From: an uncultured Prevotellaceae bacterium
GTDB lineage: Bacteria > Bacteroidota > Bacteroidia > Bacteroidales > Muribaculaceae
Assembly: GCA_947302275.1 (NCBI GenBank)
Contig: CAMYUW010000020.1
Location: forward strand, 1 to 42,671
Direction: 5' to 3'
Length of the DNA stretch: 42,671 nucleotides
The position numbers and the translations under genes are program-made. The notes under the pieces are model-generated. The model saw only the letters and a program-made list of their open reading frames with translations, had not been told where the DNA came from and searched no databases. Shown in pieces: positions 23,466 through 31,598 of the stretch (within the stretch, counting starts at the first letter, position 1; each line of letters begins with the position of its first letter).

Positions 23466-25910
23466 TCAAGCGCCACAGAGCAGCATGTCGATGAGGGCTG
23501 TGACATCTTCAATGCCGACTTGACCATCGCCGTTTACATCTGCATTGTTGCCGGCAGAACCAGTCAAGAGCATATCAATCAGGAACGTGACATCATCAAT
23601 GCCAACTGCTCCGTCGCCATTCACGTCGCCCAAGACGTCACCGGTGTCGATGCCGACAATATTGGCAAACGAGCTCCAGTAAGCAGTGGTCTGGTAGGCT
23701 TCAAGAGATCTGGCGGGCACGTATAGTGTTCCGTTGTTATAAACGGTGGTGGTAAAGCTGTTCTTCTTCTTGAGGTCGGGTGGCGTGAGTGATAGGCAAG
23801 TTACAGAATTGATTGCAGAGCAACCATTGAATGCCATGGCGTCGATCGTCTTGACGTTCTTGCCCAGAGTAACACTCTTGAGCGTTGAGCAACCATTGAA
23901 CGCATACTTGTTGACTAATTCCACATCATCACCGGCGATGAGATCGGTCACTGCCTCTCCGTTGATATAGAGTTGATGGGATATGGCCAGCGGATTGGAT
24001 GTGTTATCGATAAATTCTGCTTCACACCAGCTCTTCACATCTTGTATGTTCACATTTGTAAGAACCGTGTTGTAGAAACAATAGGAACCAAAGCTGAGTT
24101 CCCCTGTGCCGAAATTGAGGCGGGACAGTCTGTCGCAGTAGGCAAAGGCAGCGTAGTCAATGGTCTTGGGACCATTGCCAAAAATGACTGATACCAGGTT
24201 GGAGCAGTTGTAGAACGCCCACTCGCCGATGTGTGTCTCTCCATCGCCAAAAGTGAGTTTTGGCAATGCTGTGCAACTATAGAAAGCGTATTTGTCAATA
24301 TTCAGGTCCCCGCTGCCAAAGGTGATGCTCCTGAGCTTATAGCACTGCATGAAGGCAAAGTGGCCCAAGAACAATGACGGGCTGGAGGTCTTGACAGTGA
24401 CCAGGTTATCGCAGCATTCAAAGGCCGAAGTCTGGATTTCAGTGACGGTCGGTGGCAGGGTAATGCTGGTCAAGGACGCACAATTGGCAAACGCGTTTGG
24501 ACCGATGATGGTGACTTGATTGCTCATGTTCACTTGGCTCAGGCTGGTGCAATATAGGAAAGCGCTATTGCCGATGACCTTGACCGAATTGGGGATGGTT
24601 ACCGACGTGAGGTCATGACAGTTGCGGAAGGCGCTGTTAGCGATCTTGGTCACCTCGATGGTTGAGCCGCCAACCGTGATCTGCTCGGGAATGACCACGT
24701 CGCCGCTGTAGGAGTTGAAGCGGGAGTCTTTATTGACGACAATGGCTTCTCCGTCCTCGATGCGGTAATAGATATCACCCACTTCGACGTCATAGGCTGT
24801 GATGGGCTCGGTGCTCCAGGTGGGCTCAATCAGGCAAGTCATCTCCTGTCCTGCAGTGAAACTGTAGTTGCCCACGACAAATTCATCGAGTGCAAAGAAG
24901 CCGTCACCGTTGCCTTCCCAGCCCCAGTTGATGTGATAGTTGCCGTTGTCATATCCGTCAAGGACAAACACGTGTCCGCCGCTGCCATTGCTGTCCATGC
25001 CGTGATACAGGATGGGACGGCCTTCCTCCATCTCCTGTCGCATGATTTGCTCCCAGTCATCCGTCTCATAGTCATCCCTGATGAGGAATGACGCCTTATA
25101 CCCGAAGGTCATCAAGGCTGTCGCCATGTACTCCATGTTGCGGGCATCGCTGGCCTGTGGTGAATAGTCCATGTAGCAGGCCTGTCCGCAATAGAGCATG
25201 AGCGTTGCCACGGCATCACCCTGCTCTTTGGTGTATTGCACATTGCGATATGTATCGAGCATATTGTCCCAATCTAGGGTGACCGAGGGCAGGGCAGGCA
25301 TCTCATACTGCATGGCACGGGTGACATAGCCAGGCAATTCGGGTGCCTCACTTGGATATTTCCAGTAATACATCAGCTGTGATAGCGCCGTTGCACCACA
25401 GCCGGTAGCACTCCTGCTGCCATTCATCACCGGGCACTTGTTCCAGTAGGGCTCATTCTGACTCCATGTGCAGGTGAGCATAGGCTCGACATAGAGGTCA
25501 CGTGAGGTCATCGTATGAGGAATCTCAGCTTCGGGGTTGGCGTGCAGGTATTCCATTTCGGCATCATAGCACTCCAGAATCCATTTCATGCCATCGGGCA
25601 GGTTGCTCATGTTCAGGTTCCCTTCGCCATAGGCGAGGATGCCCTGTGCGCGGTCGTCTCCCGCCACGATGACAAAACTGGCGCCGTCGCTGGTGTTGAA
25701 AACGTAGAAGTTGGCAAGGTCATCAGTTGTCGATGACATCTGGGCGTGAACGAGCTGGAGCTCACAGTTGCCATGGACCATGAATTTGCCATGGGAATGG
25801 GTTTTCAGAAACTCGGATGCCTTGATTTGGGCATTGTCGCGGTCAATGTTCGCGGCATTCATGCTGAGTGCCGCAAGAGCCGTTAGTAGAATCAGTGATA
25901 ATTTTTTCAT
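23466..25910 (-). CDS. Secreted C10-family cysteine protease with BspA-type LRRs and dockerin tail
   Basis: An 814-aa exported protease; I chose the ATG at 25910 (MKKLSLILLTALAALSMNA, a good signal peptide) over an in-frame ATG 13 codons upstream. Residues 21-130 resemble the Spi/propeptide inhibitory domain of streptopain relatives. The catalytic domain covers about 145-365, with Cys171 in SATGCGATALSQLMYYWKYP, His313 in GSGGHVFVLDGYD and the NWGWEG motif at 328-333. The family usually has CVATA; here it is CGATA. Residues 405-720 are BspA-type leucine-rich repeats (units such as AFRNCHDLTSVTIPNSVKVI). The last 60 residues are two dockerin-like repeats (DVNGDGAVGIDDVTFLIDML, DVNGDGQVGIEDVTALIDML). 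Two dyad operators lie upstream of its promoter. The substrate is unknown; host or dietary protein is plausible. Confidence 0.93.
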   Translation of the reverse strand: MKKLSLILLTALAALSMNAANIDRDNAQIKASEFLKTHSHGKFMVHGNCELQLVHAQMSSTTDDLANFYVFNTSDGASFVIVAGDDRAQGILAYGEGNLNMSNLPDGMKWILECYDAEMEYLHANPEAEIPHTMTSRDLYVEPMLTCTWSQNEPYWNKCPVMNGSRSATGCGATALSQLMYYWKYPSEAPELPGYVTRAMQYEMPALPSVTLDWDNMLDTYRNVQYTKEQGDAVATLMLYCGQACYMDYSPQASDARNMEYMATALMTFGYKASFLIRDDYETDDWEQIMRQEMEEGRPILYHGMDSNGSGGHVFVLDGYDNGNYHINWGWEGNGDGFFALDEFVVGNYSFTAGQEMTCLIEPTWSTEPITAYDVEVGDIYYRIEDGEAIVVNKDSRFNSYSGDVVIPEQITVGGSTIEVTKIANSAFRNCHDLTSVTIPNSVKVIGNSAFLYCTSLSQVNMSNQVTIIGPNAFANCASLTSITLPPTVTEIQTSAFECCDNLVTVKTSSPSLFLGHFAFMQCYKLRSITFGSGDLNIDKYAFYSCTALPKLTFGDGETHIGEWAFYNCSNLVSVIFGNGPKTIDYAAFAYCDRLSRLNFGTGELSFGSYCFYNTVLTNVNIQDVKSWCEAEFIDNTSNPLAISHQLYINGEAVTDLIAGDDVELVNKYAFNGCSTLKSVTLGKNVKTIDAMAFNGCSAINSVTCLSLTPPDLKKKNSFTTTVYNNGTLYVPARSLEAYQTTAYWSSFANIVGIDTGDVLGDVNGDGAVGIDDVTFLIDMLLTGSAGNNADVNGDGQVGIEDVTALIDMLLCGA

Positions 25911-26014
25911 TGCGGTTATAGTTTTAAATAGATTGATGGTCTGGTTCATTTTGGTGGAAAAGAGGAGGCCTCAATTTTCATCATTTGGTCTAAAGGTGAA
26001 AATCTCATGCATTG

Positions 26015-26047
26015 CAAATATAGGTGCAGTGTGAAGAATCGGGCCAA
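26015..26047 (-). promoter_or_regulatory. Promoter of the C10 protease gene
   Basis: On the minus strand TTG (26047-26045), a 22-bp gap and TATATTTG (26022-26015). The leader to the ATG at 25910 would be close to 100 nt. Operators D1 and D2 lie 49 and 72 bp upstream of the -7 box. Confidence 0.6.
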
Positions 26048-26071
26048 TCATGTTTGCACTTTTCTGCAAAT

Positions 26072-26088
26072 TGTCTAATTCTTTTACA
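26072..26088. promoter_or_regulatory. Dyad operator D1 (TGTC-N9-TACA)
   Basis: Reads TTGTCTAATTCTTTTACAC with flanks, sharing ten leading bases with operator B. It is 49 bp from the protease -7 box. Confidence 0.6.
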
Positions 26089-26094
26089 CTTTTG

Positions 26095-26111
26095 TGTCAA
26101 ATTTTTTTACG
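26095..26111. promoter_or_regulatory. Dyad operator D2 (TGTC-N9-TACG)
   Basis: One base off the consensus in the right half. It is 23 bp in register from D1. It lies almost exactly midway between two divergent -7 boxes, 72 bp from that of the protease gene and 73 bp from that of the regulator gene. Confidence 0.55.
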
Positions 26112-26184
26112 ATTTGCCGAATCGCCCAACAGAAAAAAATGAAGATTCTGGCCAAATAGTGGGTCGCTTTCGGAGAATTGTTTG

Positions 26185-26192
26185 TAACTTCG
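26185..26192 (+). promoter_or_regulatory. -7 box of the regulator-kinase operon
   Basis: TAACTTCG has one mismatch to TAnnTTTG and ends 8 bp before the ATG at 26201, so the message may be leaderless or nearly so. No good -33 element is present; operator D2 is 73 bp upstream. Confidence 0.4.
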
Positions 26193-26200
26193 CTGCCGTT

Positions 26201-26728
26201 ATGCAAAACTATGGTACAATACTGGTCATCGATGACAATGATGCGATACTTACGGCTTTGAAGTATTGCCTTTCAGGCACGTTTGAACGGGTGATGACAT
26301 TGACATCGCCCGATACGGTCATCTCGCTGCTGGGGCAGGAGCAGGTAGACATCATCCTGCTGGATATGAATTTCACGTTGGGCGTGAATAGTGGCCAGGA
26401 CGGATTGTTGTGGCTGCAGGCCATCCGTAAACATCATCCTGAGATTCCTGTGGTGCTCATTACTGCCTATGCTGACGTGCAGCTGGCTGTGCGCGGTCTC
26501 AAACGGGGCGCTGCCGACTTCATTACCAAGCCATGGGATAACGATGAACTGGTCCGCAAGTTGAAAGATGTGCTGGATGCGACCGATGATGTGGCCACAC
26601 TCGATGAGGTGGAGGCAGAACACATCCGCAAAGCCATCGACCGTTTCCATGGCAACCTGACAAAGGCTGCCGAGGTGTTGGGGATTACTCGCCAGACGTT
26701 GTACAACAAGATGAAAAAGTTGCAATGA
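26201..26728 (+). CDS. Response regulator, receiver plus Fis-type HTH (no AAA+ domain)
   Basis: A 175-aa regulator. The frame is open upstream to 26024, but receiver homology begins at MQNYGTILVIDD, so I use the ATG at 26201. Phosphorylation residues are D11-D12, D55 (IILLDMNF), T88 (LITAYAD) and K110 (ITKPW). A Fis-type helix-turn-helix occupies about 138-173 (NLTKAAEVLGITRQTLYNKM). It looks like an NtrC-type regulator without the sigma-54-interacting AAA+ module, the organisation of the PrrA/RegA/ActR group, so it should regulate ordinary promoters directly. It overlaps the kinase gene by 4 bp (ATGA). It is divergent from the C10 protease with two dyad operators between. I infer that it binds the TGTC-N9-KACA sites. 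Confidence 0.92.
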   Translation: MQNYGTILVIDDNDAILTALKYCLSGTFERVMTLTSPDTVISLLGQEQVDIILLDMNFTLGVNSGQDGLLWLQAIRKHHPEIPVVLITAYADVQLAVRGLKRGAADFITKPWDNDELVRKLKDVLDATDDVATLDEVEAEHIRKAIDRFHGNLTKAAEVLGITRQTLYNKMKKLQ

Positions 26729-27591
26729 GCCAGACAGCGTGGATAGTGGTGATCGCGATACTGGTCGCGCTGGCATTGTGGCAGTGGCGTCACCAGCGGA
26801 TGCTGGCCCGTAGGGCTCAACTGATGCAGGAGGCTATCCGCAACCGGGATTTCACTTTCCGCCTGCCCACACGGCATCTGTTCAGTGGCGAGCGTGCCTT
26901 GCAGGAAACACTTAACCAGTTGGGCGAACACATCCGTGAGCAGGTCAATCTGGGCGAGGTGGAATCCTGGGAGAAACTTACCCGTGTGCTCACCCACGAA
27001 ATCATGAACGCCACAGCACCCATCGCCAGTATCAGTCAGTCGATGCTTAACCATCCTGCGGTCAAGGATTCAGATTTGGAAGAGGGCATCACTGCCATTC
27101 ATAATACGGTGAACCACCTCAACTCGTTTGTGGACGGTTACCGCAAGTATTCCGAACTCCAGAAACCCGTTCCACAGCCTATCGACCTGGTGGCTGCTGT
27201 CAAAGACGTGGAACAACTGTATTCCGAGGTCAACTGGAAGAATCAACTCACAGGAGAGATTATCATCAAGACCGACCCGAACCTTTTGCGCCAGATTCTC
27301 ATCAACCTCATCAAGAATGCGTTAGAGGCTGGTGCAAAGACCCAGGGCGTGGAATGCGCACGCGGGGCCGATGGCAAGGTGCTGTTGTATATCAGCAACG
27401 ACGGCGACATCATCCCTGCTGACGCCCGTTCTTCTATCTTTATCCCATTTTTCACAACCAAGCGTAAGGGCAACGGCATCGGCTTGTCCTTGAGCCGCCG
27501 CTTGCTTGCCCTGCAAGGTGGCATGATGTCGCTGCTCGACGAGCCGCGTGGAAGTTTCCACACCACCTTCATGCTGGAGTTCCCCCGCTGA
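26725..27591 (+). CDS. Membrane-anchored sensor histidine kinase
   Basis: A 288-aa kinase with one transmembrane helix at about 5-19 and almost no periplasmic part, so it probably senses a membrane or cytoplasmic signal. The phosphorylated histidine is H91 in LTRVLTHEIMNATAPI, a variant H-box. The N-box is NLIKNALEAGA, the G-boxes include SNDGDII and GNGIGLSLSRRLLALQGG. The ATP lid carries FIPFFTTKRKG. This kinase form accompanies receiver-Fis regulators in Bacteroidales and often sits near MacB-like transporters. It is translationally coupled to the regulator gene, so the two form a pair. Confidence 0.93.
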   Translation: MSQTAWIVVIAILVALALWQWRHQRMLARRAQLMQEAIRNRDFTFRLPTRHLFSGERALQETLNQLGEHIREQVNLGEVESWEKLTRVLTHEIMNATAPIASISQSMLNHPAVKDSDLEEGITAIHNTVNHLNSFVDGYRKYSELQKPVPQPIDLVAAVKDVEQLYSEVNWKNQLTGEIIIKTDPNLLRQILINLIKNALEAGAKTQGVECARGADGKVLLYISNDGDIIPADARSSIFIPFFTTKRKGNGIGLSLSRRLLALQGGMMSLLDEPRGSFHTTFMLEFPR

Positions 27592-27614
27592 CTTTCATTT
27601 GTGTCATTGTTAAT

Positions 27615-27651
27615 AATTATTTGGCCCGTATTTTTGGGGTTCCAAATAATT
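27615..27651 (+). promoter_or_regulatory. Perfect 10-bp inverted repeat overlapping the next promoter
   Basis: AATTATTTGG (27615-27624) and CCAAATAATT (27642-27651) are perfectly complementary around a 17-nt centre. The right arm lies between the -33 and -7 elements of the following promoter. It can be an operator, or a terminator-like hairpin of the kinase operon. Confidence 0.5.
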
Positions 27652-27663
27652 GCCGTAAATTTG
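27633..27663 (+). promoter_or_regulatory. Promoter of the transglutaminase-like gene
   Basis: TTTG at 27633-27636, a 19-bp gap and TAAATTTG at 27656-27663 match the Bacteroidetes consensus exactly. It ends 26 bp before the ATG and probably drives the cell-wall gene cluster. Confidence 0.72.
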
Positions 27664-27689
27664 CTCGTTAAAACAAATAATAAGGTAAG

Positions 27690-29114
27690 ATGAAAGGTAA
27701 AAAGCAATTGTTGTCGCTGGTTGTCAGTGCATTGGCCTTTACCGCTATGGCTGTGACCCCAGACTGGCAGGCTCAGGTCGATGAGCTGATCGCTCAGGGT
27801 GAGTTCGCCCGTGCTGAGAAAGTGATGAAGTCTCTGCCCAAGAAGGTGCGCCAGGCCGATGCCGTGCGCATCGACTCGTTGCGTACGATCATGCAGCGCA
27901 TCCGCACCGACTTCCGCATCACCCCCGCGGAGGGCATCAAGAAAATCCGTGAAAAGATGCCCGAGGCCACCGATGCCCAAATCGAGAACTGGAAGCGCAC
28001 CCGTGCGCTGGAGGTGATGAACATCGACGGCAAGGAGATGTGGTTCCGCAAGAGCGTGGGTAACCTGTGGCTGCTGGGTAAGGAATTTGCCGCGCAGAAC
28101 GCAGCCGACAATCATGAGAGTTTCCTCACTCGCCACAAGTATTACCTTGAAGCGATGCGCACTCCCGCCGACAAGAATAACGTGCGTGACTGGCGTCATG
28201 TGAACATCACTTTCACACTTGATGTCAATGCCGACGCCATTCCTGCAGGAGAGACGTTGCGCGTGTGGATGCCGTTCCCCTACGAGAACCTGCGTCAAAA
28301 GAACATTCGTTTGGAGAGCAGCAACCGTCCCGTAACTTACAGCGAGGGCAGCAAGCACCACACCGTATATATGGAGGCCGTGGCCGAGAAAGGCAAGCCC
28401 ACCCACTTTGAATACACTTTCTCCTACGACGTGGGCGAGCGTCATTACTGTCAGCAAGACCTGATTGCGATGCTGGAACCGTATAACACCAATAGTGAGG
28501 AATACAAGCGCTTCACGGGCGATGAGCCGCGCCATGTCATCATCACCGATGAGATGCGCGCCCTGGCCCGCAAGATTGTAGGCGACGAGACCAACCCTGT
28601 TCTCCAGGCTGCCAAGATATATGAGTGGATTGGCTATAACCTGCCATGGGCCGGAGCACGTGAATATAGCACGCTGGCCAATATCCCGCAGTATGTGATT
28701 GAGAATCATCATGGTGACTGCGGTCAGGTGGGCCTGCTGTACATTACATTGGCCCGTTCGTTGGGAATTCCCGCTCGCTGGGAGAGTGGCTGGATGTTGC
28801 ATCCTGATGAGATCAATTGGCATGACTGGTGTGAGACTTACTTTGAGGGCATCGGTTGGATACCTACCGACCCGTCATTCGGCCGCAGCGCTGTGGGTAC
28901 CGCTTTGAACGACTATTATGCCACGGGTATCGACCTGTACCGCATGGCCACCAACGAGGGTGTGGGCGACGTGCTCAGCCCCGCCAAGACCTTTATCCGC
29001 AGCGAGACCGTCGATTTCCAGCCCGGTGAGGTGGAGTGGAGAAAGGGTAACCTCTTCTATGACAAGTGGGACAGCCATCTGAAAGTCAATTCGATTAAGG
29101 CTATTAAATTTTAA
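27690..29114 (+). CDS. Secreted transglutaminase-like protein
   Basis: A 474-aa exported protein with a signal peptide at 1-21 (MKGKKQLLSLVVSALAFTAMA). Residues 22-160 form a helical N-terminal domain; the middle (about 165-250) is beta-rich. The transglutaminase core at about 290-400 has the full triad: C344 in HHGDCGQVGLL, H378 in INWHDWCETYF and D394 in IPTDPSFGRS. Bacterial members of this fold usually act as proteases or peptide-modifying enzymes rather than as cross-linkers. It is the first gene behind a good promoter, and the NlpC/P60 peptidase follows closely (26 bp), so a role with wall peptides is plausible. The substrate is not shown by the sequence. Confidence 0.9.
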   Translation: MKGKKQLLSLVVSALAFTAMAVTPDWQAQVDELIAQGEFARAEKVMKSLPKKVRQADAVRIDSLRTIMQRIRTDFRITPAEGIKKIREKMPEATDAQIENWKRTRALEVMNIDGKEMWFRKSVGNLWLLGKEFAAQNAADNHESFLTRHKYYLEAMRTPADKNNVRDWRHVNITFTLDVNADAIPAGETLRVWMPFPYENLRQKNIRLESSNRPVTYSEGSKHHTVYMEAVAEKGKPTHFEYTFSYDVGERHYCQQDLIAMLEPYNTNSEEYKRFTGDEPRHVIITDEMRALARKIVGDETNPVLQAAKIYEWIGYNLPWAGAREYSTLANIPQYVIENHHGDCGQVGLLYITLARSLGIPARWESGWMLHPDEINWHDWCETYFEGIGWIPTDPSFGRSAVGTALNDYYATGIDLYRMATNEGVGDVLSPAKTFIRSETVDFQPGEVEWRKGNLFYDKWDSHLKVNSIKAIKF

Positions 29115-29140
29115 GGTTTTGAGTGAAAACTGATAAGGAT

Positions 29141-30292
29141 ATGAAGATTAGATTAATTTTATTTGCGTTGGTAGTGGCTGTGAGCAGTGTAGTCGCATGG
29201 GCTGCGACACCTGTTGAGGCCTTGGCCGACTTGAAGGCACGTATTGCTCCTGACAAGCGTACTGCCGTGTGGGATGTGACAGCCACACAACAAGGTGGTA
29301 AATGGGTAATCTCAGGTACTGTGGGCACCCAAGCCCAGAAAAAAGCCATCCAGGCTGCGATGCTGAAGGGTGGCTATCGATATACCGACAAAATCACCGT
29401 TCTTGAAGACGGCATTCCCGCAGCCAAGAAGTGGGCGTTGGTGAAACTGAGTATTGCCACATTGCGCACCGAACCTAAGCACAGTGCCGAAATGGCCACT
29501 CAGGGCATTATGGGCTCTCCTGTGAAGGTGTTACAGAAGTCGGATGACTGGTACCGTGTGCAGATGGCTGATGATTACATCGCCTATGTCCCCGAGACTT
29601 CTCTTGCATTTAAGACCGAAAGCCAGATGAAGGCGTGGCGCAAGACCAAGCGCTATATCGTCACTGCCTATGATTCGCGTCTGGTGACCGAGGCCAACGG
29701 CGACGAGACCGTGAGCGACCTGGTCATGGGCAACATCCTTGAATACAAGACAGCCCAGGGCAAATGGCTTAAACTGGCTACGCCCGACGGTAGAGTGGGG
29801 TGGGTCGAAGCCGCCGATGTGGCTGAATTGTCGCAGTGGAGCCAACAGAGCTTCAGCGCTGACCAGATCGAGAAGACTGCCCGCCGCATGATGGGCTCTG
29901 GTTACTTGTGGGGCGGAACCACGACCAAGGTGACCGACTGTTCGGGCCTGACTAAGGTGTGCTACCTGAGCAACGGCATCATTTTGCAACGTGACGCTTC
30001 CCAACAGGCGTTAACCGGTAAGATCATGAAGAAAGGTACCGACTGGCACCAGTATGAGACAGGCGACCTGCTGTTTTTCGGTAACGAGAAAACGGGCCGA
30101 GTGACTCATGTGGGCCTCTACCTGCGCAACGGCAAGTATATCCACTGCTCGGGTCAGGTGAAAATCAACAGTCTGGATCCTACATCCAGTGATTATCCCT
30201 ACCTGTATTCGCCGCTGAGTGCCAGCCGCATCCGGGGCATGGTGGGAACCAAGGGCATTATCGCTCTGAAGAACCATCCATGGTTCTTTTAG
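29141..30292 (+). CDS. Exported SH3-NlpC/P60 peptidase (YkfC-like)
   Basis: Predicted gamma-D-glutamyl-diamino acid endopeptidase that trims murein peptides. I use the ATG at 29141 (383 aa), which begins directly with a signal peptide (MKIRLILFALVVAVSSVVAWA); a GTG six codons earlier is less likely. Residues 30-90 are an N-terminal domain, two bacterial SH3 domains lie at about 98-155 and 168-228, and the catalytic domain at 240-383. The triad is C267 (VTDCSGLTK), H323 (RVTHVGLYL) and H335 (KYIHCSG). The dipeptide epimerase gene follows immediately. The pair matches the YkfC-YkfB logic of releasing and converting L-Ala-D-Glu, which supports the assignment. Confidence 0.93.
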   Translation: MKIRLILFALVVAVSSVVAWAATPVEALADLKARIAPDKRTAVWDVTATQQGGKWVISGTVGTQAQKKAIQAAMLKGGYRYTDKITVLEDGIPAAKKWALVKLSIATLRTEPKHSAEMATQGIMGSPVKVLQKSDDWYRVQMADDYIAYVPETSLAFKTESQMKAWRKTKRYIVTAYDSRLVTEANGDETVSDLVMGNILEYKTAQGKWLKLATPDGRVGWVEAADVAELSQWSQQSFSADQIEKTARRMMGSGYLWGGTTTKVTDCSGLTKVCYLSNGIILQRDASQQALTGKIMKKGTDWHQYETGDLLFFGNEKTGRVTHVGLYLRNGKYIHCSGQVKINSLDPTSSDYPYLYSPLSASRIRGMVGTKGIIALKNHPWFF

Positions 30293-30339
30293 GCTTTAGG
30301 TTTTTATGAAATAGGAATAGACCAAAATTTATATATATT

Positions 30340-31506
30340 ATGGATCGAAGGAAATTTATTGCAGGAATGGGTCTGACGGCAATTGCTGCCGCCTCGCCCG
30401 TGTCGATTGACGCTGTGGAGCGTGTAACAAAAAAGAAAAGTGGCCGCAAGGTGCCTCGTGTGAATCAGATCGCCAAGACGGGCAAGTTGAAGCTGTCGTT
30501 CTTCCCCTATGAGTTGAAGTTGCGCCATGCGTTCAACTTGGCACGCTATAGCCGCACGACGACGCCCGACGTTCAAGTGAAACTGGAATATGAGGGTATC
30601 ACGGGTTATGGCGAAGCTTCGATGCCCCCTTACCTGGGCGAGAGCGTCGAGAGCGTGACCACTTTCTTGAACAAACTCGATCTTGAACAGTTCAAGGATC
30701 CCTTCTGCATCGAGGATATTCTTACTTATGTTGACAAAGTAGATGAGAATAACCGTGCTGCCAAGGCTAGTATCGATATTGCCCTGCACGACTTGCTGGG
30801 TAAGATCATGGGCCAGCCATGGTATAAGATTTGGGGTTACAATCCCGCCAACACTCCCGTGACCAGTTTCACCATCGGTATCGACACTCCCGAGGTCGTT
30901 CGCCAGAAGGTAGAAGAGGCACGCCCCTACAAGCTCATCAAGGCAAAGATGGGTCTGGATCAAGACCAGGCAACAATCAACATCATCAACGAGATGATGC
31001 CCGACGTGCCCATCTGCGTCGATTGCAACCAGGGCTGGAACGACAAGGAGTATGCCCTCGAGATGTGCCATTGGCTCAAGGATCACAACTGTATTTTCGT
31101 CGAGCAGCCGTTCGATAAGACGTGGATCGACGAGACGGCATGGCTGCGTGAGCGCTCGCCGCTGCCCATCATCGCCGACGAGGCCTTCCAGCGCCTGCCC
31201 GACATCGTCAGGTTCAAGGGCGTGTATGACGGCATCAACATCAAGCTGATGAAGAGCACCGGCCTGTATGAGGCCCACAAGATGGTGACACTGGCACGTG
31301 CCCTTGACATGAAGGTGATGATCGGCTGCATGACCGAGACCTCTTGTGCTGTGACCGCTGCTGCCAACCTGTCGCCTGTTGTGGACTATGCCGATCTGGA
31401 CGGCAACCTGCTTATCGCCAACGACCGCTTCACGGGTATGACCGTCGAGAATGGCAAGATTACCCTGCATGACCGTCCTGGCTTGGGCATCGAACTGCTG
31501 AAATAA
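30340..31506 (+). CDS. Dipeptide epimerase, L-Ala-D/L-Glu type (enolase superfamily)
   Basis: Predicted to convert L-Ala-D-Glu from murein into L-Ala-L-Glu. The 388-aa protein has the enolase-superfamily barrel with the KxK base at K201/K203 (LIKAKMG), metal ligands D228 (CVDCNQG), E255 (FVEQPF) and D280 (IADEAF), the second base K302 (NIKLMKS), and the DxD motif at 352-354 (ADLDGN) that holds the dipeptide amino group in known L-Ala-Glu epimerases. Unusually, the N-terminus (MDRRKFIAGMGLTAIAAASP) looks like a twin-arginine export signal, which suggests that it works outside the cytoplasm with the exported peptidase before it. Other dipeptides are possible substrates. Confidence 0.93.
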   Translation: MDRRKFIAGMGLTAIAAASPVSIDAVERVTKKKSGRKVPRVNQIAKTGKLKLSFFPYELKLRHAFNLARYSRTTTPDVQVKLEYEGITGYGEASMPPYLGESVESVTTFLNKLDLEQFKDPFCIEDILTYVDKVDENNRAAKASIDIALHDLLGKIMGQPWYKIWGYNPANTPVTSFTIGIDTPEVVRQKVEEARPYKLIKAKMGLDQDQATINIINEMMPDVPICVDCNQGWNDKEYALEMCHWLKDHNCIFVEQPFDKTWIDETAWLRERSPLPIIADEAFQRLPDIVRFKGVYDGINIKLMKSTGLYEAHKMVTLARALDMKVMIGCMTETSCAVTAAANLSPVVDYADLDGNLLIANDRFTGMTVENGKITLHDRPGLGIELLK

Positions 31507-31598
31507 TCTGAAACATTGACTAGAGTGGGGGACGGTTCTGTTGGACCAAACAAGAGAGCCGCCCTCCACGATATGAATACCACACGATAAAAAACCTC

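Noticed and set aside
27243..28823. 526-codon minus-strand frame across the kinase and transglutaminase genes
   Set aside because: It crosses two real genes and their promoter on the opposite strand and has no recognisable domain.
30304..31569. 421-codon minus-strand frame opposite the dipeptide epimerase
   Set aside because: It is a shadow of a gene with complete active-site motifs; the peptide itself is not protein-like.
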